Assembly: GCA_038748065.1 (NCBI GenBank)
Contig: JBCDJG010000078.1
Location: forward strand, 1-17,589
Length of the DNA stretch: 17,589 nt
Direction of reading: 5' to 3'
Origin: JBCDJG01 sp038748065
Lineage (GTDB): Bacteria; Pseudomonadota; Gammaproteobacteria; Pseudomonadales; Halieaceae
Position numbers and translations under genes: made by a program. The notes under the pieces were generated by a model, which worked only from the letters and a program-made list of their open reading frames with translations, searched no databases and was not told the origin of the DNA. Of this stretch, positions 13,913-17,589 are shown piece after piece (positions within the stretch are counted from its first letter, which is position 1; each line of letters starts with the position of its first letter).

Positions 13913-15363
13913 TGGAGCCCGCTGATCCCTCGCTTTCAGGCTTGGCTGTCGCCCTTGCGTTGCCGCTGATACTTGGTGCCGCGTTCATGTACAACCTAGT
14001 CGGAGAGAGGCGGCGACCTATCTCTCTGCTGCTGGGTTTTGGGTATCCACTGGGCGTGTTCTTCACGTCGCTTAGCCTCAGGACCTGGGCCAGCCTGGGC
14101 GCTACCCCGGCATTCTGGCCACTTTGTAGCATACTGGTTGCAGTTTCCATCGCGCTGTTCGTTCTCGGTAGGCGACGCAAAGCGCCAGTGTCGTTTCCAG
14201 CCTCAGACGTTTCCACTTCGTTTCCGATTGCAGTAACTCGTGCGGAGCAACTACTGCTGTCGGTAATAGTCGTGCTGCTAGCCTGGCGTGGTTTCGGACT
14301 TGTCAGTGAGCTCGTTTGGAGACCGCTATTCGCCTGGGATGCTTGGATGAATTGGTCTCCCCGCGCCATTATCTGGTTCGAGTTACAGGAATATGTCTCC
14401 GTAGTTAACCCGCAGGCCTGGCTTGAACAGGGCGATAGCGAAAATCTCTATACCCTAGGCAATAAGGATGCATCAGATTATCCGAAGCTGGTGCCAGGGC
14501 TAATATGGTGGACCATGTTAGGAGCGGGGACCTCCGACAGCAACCTGCTTTATCTGCCTTGGGCATTAATCTGGTGCTCAAGCGGACTGGCGCTATTTGG
14601 TTACTTACGTGCGCTGGGTATCGCTTTTGTCTGGGCCCTGATCAGCGCATATCTGCTACTTAGTATGCCTTACCTGAACGTGCATGCGGCATTAGCTGGC
14701 TACGCCGATATCTGGGTGATGGCATTTTATGGACTGGCGATCCTTGCCTTGTCGGCATATTTTGCAGGAGCTGGTAGTGCCTGGCTGGTGCTAGCCTTGT
14801 TGATGATCGTTGGCTGCGCCGATACCAAACGTCCGGGGCTGGTATTGGCAGCGATGGTTTTCTTACTGTGGTTGGGCGCCTGGCTGCCCATCGCTGTTGG
14901 TTACAAAGTAGGTGTCATGCTTGTCACCGTAGTCGTGATCTTGATCGGTCTCGCCGTGGGTATTGATACGGAGTTGCCTGGCCTGGGAGTCGTGGTCTTG
15001 TCGTTCCAGGAAGTGAGCTTGCCCTATCTCGGCAGCAGCACAATCGAGTACCGTCCGGGCTACCTGCCTATGCTGGACAGTATGTTTAATATGAGTAACT
15101 GGCATCTGCTGTGGTACCTGTTCATCGCCGTCATTGTCATGGAATGCCTACGCCGCCGCTTGGCGTCATTTTTACGCTTCGAACTCGTCGGCACGCTCGC
15201 CCTGTTGATCTTCCTGCTGGCTGTCTATTCACTGACTGACCATTACGACAACGCGATTTCTCATGTCACGTTGAGTCGCACGCTGCTTTACGCTGTCATT
15301 CCTGCGCTTGCCTGGATCCCAGTTTGCCTCGCTGGGCTCAACACGGGCAAAGAACATGACTGA
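13912..15363 (+). CDS. GT-C-like polytopic membrane glycosyltransferase (putative)
   Basis: A 483-aa protein with about eleven to thirteen membrane spans. After two N-terminal spans, an extracytoplasmic loop starts with RPLFAWDAWMNWSPRAIIWF (137-156). An acidic residue (D143) early in the first large loop, with aromatic neighbours, is the layout of GT-C enzymes of the ArnT/PMT (GT39) type, which use polyprenyl-phosphate sugars outside the inner membrane. YPKLVPGLIWW (190-200), ADIWVMAFYG (265-274) and SRTLLY (455-460) resemble later conserved positions. Glycosyl transfer is inferred; an O-antigen polymerase-like role is the main alternative. The TTG at 13909 is one codon upstream, but ATG at 13912 overlaps the previous stop and has AAAGG at 13904-13908. 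Its end overlaps the next gene by 8 bp. Confidence 0.72.
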   Translation: MEPADPSLSGLAVALALPLILGAAFMYNLVGERRRPISLLLGFGYPLGVFFTSLSLRTWASLGATPAFWPLCSILVAVSIALFVLGRRRKAPVSFPASDVSTSFPIAVTRAEQLLLSVIVVLLAWRGFGLVSELVWRPLFAWDAWMNWSPRAIIWFELQEYVSVVNPQAWLEQGDSENLYTLGNKDASDYPKLVPGLIWWTMLGAGTSDSNLLYLPWALIWCSSGLALFGYLRALGIAFVWALISAYLLLSMPYLNVHAALAGYADIWVMAFYGLAILALSAYFAGAGSAWLVLALLMIVGCADTKRPGLVLAAMVFLLWLGAWLPIAVGYKVGVMLVTVVVILIGLAVGIDTELPGLGVVVLSFQEVSLPYLGSSTIEYRPGYLPMLDSMFNMSNWHLLWYLFIAVIVMECLRRRLASFLRFELVGTLALLIFLLAVYSLTDHYDNAISHVTLSRTLLYAVIPALAWIPVCLAGLNTGKEHD

Positions 15364-16768
15364 GTCTACAGAACGGCAAACCACGCGTGCGGTCAGCGCG
15401 CTGCCTATTGCTACGCAGCTGTTTGATCTGCTGCTTATTGTCGTCACGCTCTACCTGAGCATCAGTTACTTCTATGAGTGGTGGCTGCCTTATCAACTCG
15501 GTTCAGCAATCGTATCTCTGGCCTTTTTGCTGGCGGGCAACTACGCGGGCATTTATCGCGCAGACGTCAGTCGTAGTTTTACTGGCACGGCGCTGAAAGT
15601 ATTCGAGCTCTGGTGGCTGGTGATACTCACCGCGTTATTGGCGGCTTATTTATTTAAAGTGTCAGACTACTTTTCGCGAGCTGCGGTACTCACGTGGATT
15701 GTGGTTACGCCCTGCGCCTTGGTGCTGTTTCGGGTTGTACTTGCACTGGCTCAGCGAACCGGCTTTCTGGGTCTGCGGCCCAGTGTGCAGCACGCCGTCA
15801 TCGTTGGCTCGCCGGCTCGAGCATGGCGCCTGGCCAGCTTGCTAAAGGGAAGGGCCGGTGGCGCACTGCAGTTCGTGGGTTACTACTCCCCCAGTTATGA
15901 TCCGCCGATTGCGAATGATGCTGAGGGGCACCTTAATCATTTAGGTTCATTGTCTGATCTTCGTGAACGTGCCATGGCCGGCGACTACGATGTGGTATGC
16001 ATAGCGATGGAGGACGGGGCGGGAAAGTCCCTGGGTCAGGTCATCAGTGATCTGGCGGAGTCCCCGGCGAAGGTGCTGTGTATCCCTGATTTGCTGACCT
16101 TTACCTTACTCGATACCCGAGTGATGGATATCGCCGGTATCCCCTGTGTGAGTGTCTTTGAGCAGCCGCTGGATGGCTTTGGACGGCTCGTGAAACGGGC
16201 AGAAGACCTTGTTCTTGGTAGCCTCATCCTGCTGATCATGGCCTTGCCCATGCTGATCATAGCCATTGGCATCAAGCTGAGCTCTCCCGGCCCGGTGTTC
16301 TACCGACAGCGCCGTTTCGGCTTGCAGGGTGAGGAGATTCTGGTCTGGAAATTCCGCTCAATGACGGTTTGCGATGACGTCGAGGATTTTAGCCAGGCGC
16401 GTCGGGATGACCCTCGGGTGACGCCCTTCGGTGCTTTTTTGCGTCGATCGTCCCTCGATGAGCTGCCACAGTTTTTCAATGTTATGGCCGGGTCCATGTC
16501 GATTGTCGGGCCTAGACCCCATCCCATCGCACTTTCGCAGCAGTATGGTTATGACGTGGAAGGCTACAGGCTGCGTCAAAGCGTCAAGCCCGGGATCACG
16601 GGTTGGGCCCAGGTCAACGGCTGGCGAGGAGAGACGGATACGCGCTACAAGATGGAACAGCGAGTGCTGCATGACCTGCACTATATTCGCAACTGGTCAC
16701 TGTGGTTCGATATCAAGATTATCGCGATAACCCTGCTCCGCGGATTTAATCACGAAAACGCCTATTGA
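15356..16768 (+). CDS. Undecaprenyl-phosphate sugar-1-phosphate transferase, WcaJ-type polyprenyl phosphotransferase
   Basis: A 470-aa inner-membrane protein that should start a glycan repeat unit by moving a hexose-1-phosphate from a UDP-sugar to undecaprenyl phosphate. It has four N-terminal spans (about 19-135), a Rossmann-like region (about 143-270, with IVGSPARA at 149-156), TM5 (about 282-306) and a C-terminal catalytic domain. Motifs: SSPGPVFYRQRRFG (309-322), WKFRSM (331-336), SLDELPQ with the D368-E369 catalytic dyad, SIVGPRPHP (382-390), KPGITGWAQVNGWRGETDT (411-429). The PRPHP and NGWRGETDT forms suggest the WcaJ/glucose or galactose subgroup. Length is normal. The frame is open back to a TTG at 15308, but ATG 15356 overlaps the preceding stop by 8 bp and is preferred. 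No standard terminator follows. Confidence 0.92.
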   Translation: MTESTERQTTRAVSALPIATQLFDLLLIVVTLYLSISYFYEWWLPYQLGSAIVSLAFLLAGNYAGIYRADVSRSFTGTALKVFELWWLVILTALLAAYLFKVSDYFSRAAVLTWIVVTPCALVLFRVVLALAQRTGFLGLRPSVQHAVIVGSPARAWRLASLLKGRAGGALQFVGYYSPSYDPPIANDAEGHLNHLGSLSDLRERAMAGDYDVVCIAMEDGAGKSLGQVISDLAESPAKVLCIPDLLTFTLLDTRVMDIAGIPCVSVFEQPLDGFGRLVKRAEDLVLGSLILLIMALPMLIIAIGIKLSSPGPVFYRQRRFGLQGEEILVWKFRSMTVCDDVEDFSQARRDDPRVTPFGAFLRRSSLDELPQFFNVMAGSMSIVGPRPHPIALSQQYGYDVEGYRLRQSVKPGITGWAQVNGWRGETDTRYKMEQRVLHDLHYIRNWSLWFDIKIIAITLLRGFNHENAY

Positions 16769-16806
16769 TGGCCCTGGCCGCCTTTTTCATCACCTCGGGA
16801 ACCGAT

Positions 16807-17385
16807 TCAGCGGGTAGACTTGCGGATTTTCAGCCGGTACTCCAGGCGGCCGTCACCAAGCAGCATGCTGCGATCGACATCAAAGCAATACAACATGTCC
16901 TTCAAGGCGGCCTGGGAATGAGGGCTGTAGTGACCGGGTTCGCTGACCCGCGGTCGCGCGGAGAAGTGTGACTCGTCGGCAATCGCATAAGCCTGGCCAC
17001 CGGTCGCCGTTCGGGGGTTGTGAACGGCGAAGCCATGGCCACGGGTGCCTGGATGCAAGAAGGGTAGCAGGGTGTCGAGGAAGGCCGTTACGGCGTTGCC
17101 GTCTAAATAGTTGAAGACATCCCAGAACAGGCAGATATCAAAGCGAGGCTCTGTGCCGAAAACCAGCATGTCCCTGAATTGGTCTGTGGGCGGCGGTGCG
17201 TCGTCGCCGCTGGCGAGCGGTAACTCAGCAAAGATATCCAGAAAATGCAGCTTGCAGCGATACTCTGAAAAAAATTGCACGGTGTCCGGCATCGCCGGCC
17301 CGACATCCAATACCTGAAGTCGGCGGCCAGGCTCCAGGCGCGCAATCAACTCAGGTAGCAGCTTGGAGGGCTGTCTGCTCGTCAT
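16807..17385 (-). CDS. SAM-dependent methyltransferase-like protein (degenerate motif I)
   Basis: A 192-aa soluble protein with a class I methyltransferase-like order of strands: LQVLDVGPA (23-31), HFLDIF with an acidic residue at D50, RFDICLFWDVFNYL (81-94), and a C-terminal YCFDVDRSMLLG...YRLKIRK hairpin. The usual E/D-x-G-x-G-x-G loop is reduced to D27-V-G-P-A, so cofactor binding is uncertain; it could be a pseudo-enzyme. No membrane span. ATG 17385 has no clear ribosome site. The bactofilin gene precedes it by 51 bp in the same direction, and the polysaccharide operon converges from the other side with a 38-bp gap. The family is inferred from pattern only. Confidence 0.68.
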   Translation of the reverse strand: MTSRQPSKLLPELIARLEPGRRLQVLDVGPAMPDTVQFFSEYRCKLHFLDIFAELPLASGDDAPPPTDQFRDMLVFGTEPRFDICLFWDVFNYLDGNAVTAFLDTLLPFLHPGTRGHGFAVHNPRTATGGQAYAIADESHFSARPRVSEPGHYSPHSQAALKDMLYCFDVDRSMLLGDGRLEYRLKIRKSTR

Positions 17386-17436
17386 GCGTCAGCTGATCGT
17401 CCGTCCGCCCCCAGTCTGGCGTAGTAGTGCCGGGGT

Positions 17437-17589
17437 TTATCCGCTTTTCAGGTCCAGGCCGGGCGCAAGGTTTTTTTCAGCCGCAGCATTTGCGGACTGC
17501 TTCTCCGTCAGCTTACTGCTAATAACGCTGGGCTCGCCCGGGTCCATGTCGATACTGCCCTTGAAGATGGCGCCATCCTCAAGTGTGAC
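17437..17589 (-). CDS. Bactofilin / polymer-forming cytoskeletal protein (partial, C-terminal 50 residues)
   Basis: The frame open from the window's right edge ends with TAA at 17437-17439. It reads VTLEDGAIFKGSIDMD, followed by a variable tail ending LDLKSG. The G-A-x-F-K-G-S-I-D-M segment is the characteristic end of the bactofilin beta-helix core. Bactofilins polymerise under the inner membrane and organise cell-shape, stalk or envelope-synthesis machinery. The N-terminal part lies outside the window. Its downstream neighbour in the same direction is the methyltransferase-like gene, 51 bp away. The short length seen here reflects the window edge, not truncation. Confidence 0.82.
   Translation of the reverse strand, partial: VTLEDGAIFKGSIDMDPGEPSVISSKLTEKQSANAAAEKNLAPGLDLKSG

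Noticed and set aside
15308..15355. Upstream TTG start of the WcaJ-type transferase
   Set aside because: It would overlap the preceding gene by more than 50 bp; ATG 15356 gives a typical N-terminus and an 8-bp overlap.
16768..16786. Possible terminator after the WcaJ-type gene (GGCC-CT-GGCC before TTTTT)
   Set aside because: The stem is only 4 bp with a 2-nt loop, which is too short to form a stable intrinsic terminator.
1..17589. Searching for CRISPR arrays, tRNAs, rRNAs, insertion sequences, prophage or toxin-antitoxin genes
   Set aside because: No regularly spaced identical repeats, cloverleaf-like sequences, transposase or integrase motifs were seen by reading both strands.

Overview
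The window looks like chromosomal DNA from a Gram-negative, probably marine, gammaproteobacterium. The evidence is the moderately high G+C content, the dense gene packing, and the gene types: small DUF3144 and DUF3465 proteins, a Ppx exopolyphosphatase, an NhaC-type sodium/proton antiporter, a HAMP-GGDEF-EAL protein and a bactofilin. A Halieaceae/Cellvibrionales-like origin is my best guess, from general familiarity only. No rRNA, tRNA, CRISPR array, insertion sequence or phage gene was seen.

Left part (1-4829): a partial NADPH-dependent F420-reductase-family gene (minus) is divergent from an orphan, divergent indole-glycerol-phosphate-synthase homologue (plus). The latter converges, with a 15-bp overlap, on an NhaC-family antiporter (minus). 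A membrane-anchored SxxK serine hydrolase and a DUF3144 protein follow on the plus strand. Middle part (4826-12607): a full-length c-di-GMP synthase/phosphodiesterase-type protein is interlocked by its stop codon with the DUF3144 gene. Next come a membrane-anchored FMN/Fe-S glutamate-synthase-like protein divergent from an ABHD10-like alpha/beta hydrolase, a DUF3465 protein, ppx, and a small multi-spanning HEXXH membrane protein.

Right part (12737-17589): a tightly coupled three-gene plus-strand operon for surface polysaccharide or glycolipid assembly. It holds an unrecognised three-TM protein with a large putative extracytoplasmic domain, a GT-C-like polytopic membrane protein with a W-D-A-W motif, and a WcaJ-type polyprenyl-phosphate sugar-1-phosphate transferase. 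It converges on a minus-strand pair: a degenerate methyltransferase-like protein and the C-terminus of a bactofilin.

Most genes are housekeeping or accessory and look unrelated to each other. The parts most likely to hold something undescribed are the 12737-16768 operon, whose first gene I do not recognise, with the adjacent bactofilin/methyltransferase pair, and the orphan TrpC-like enzyme at 810-1661. Promoters listed are motif matches by eye and have low confidence.
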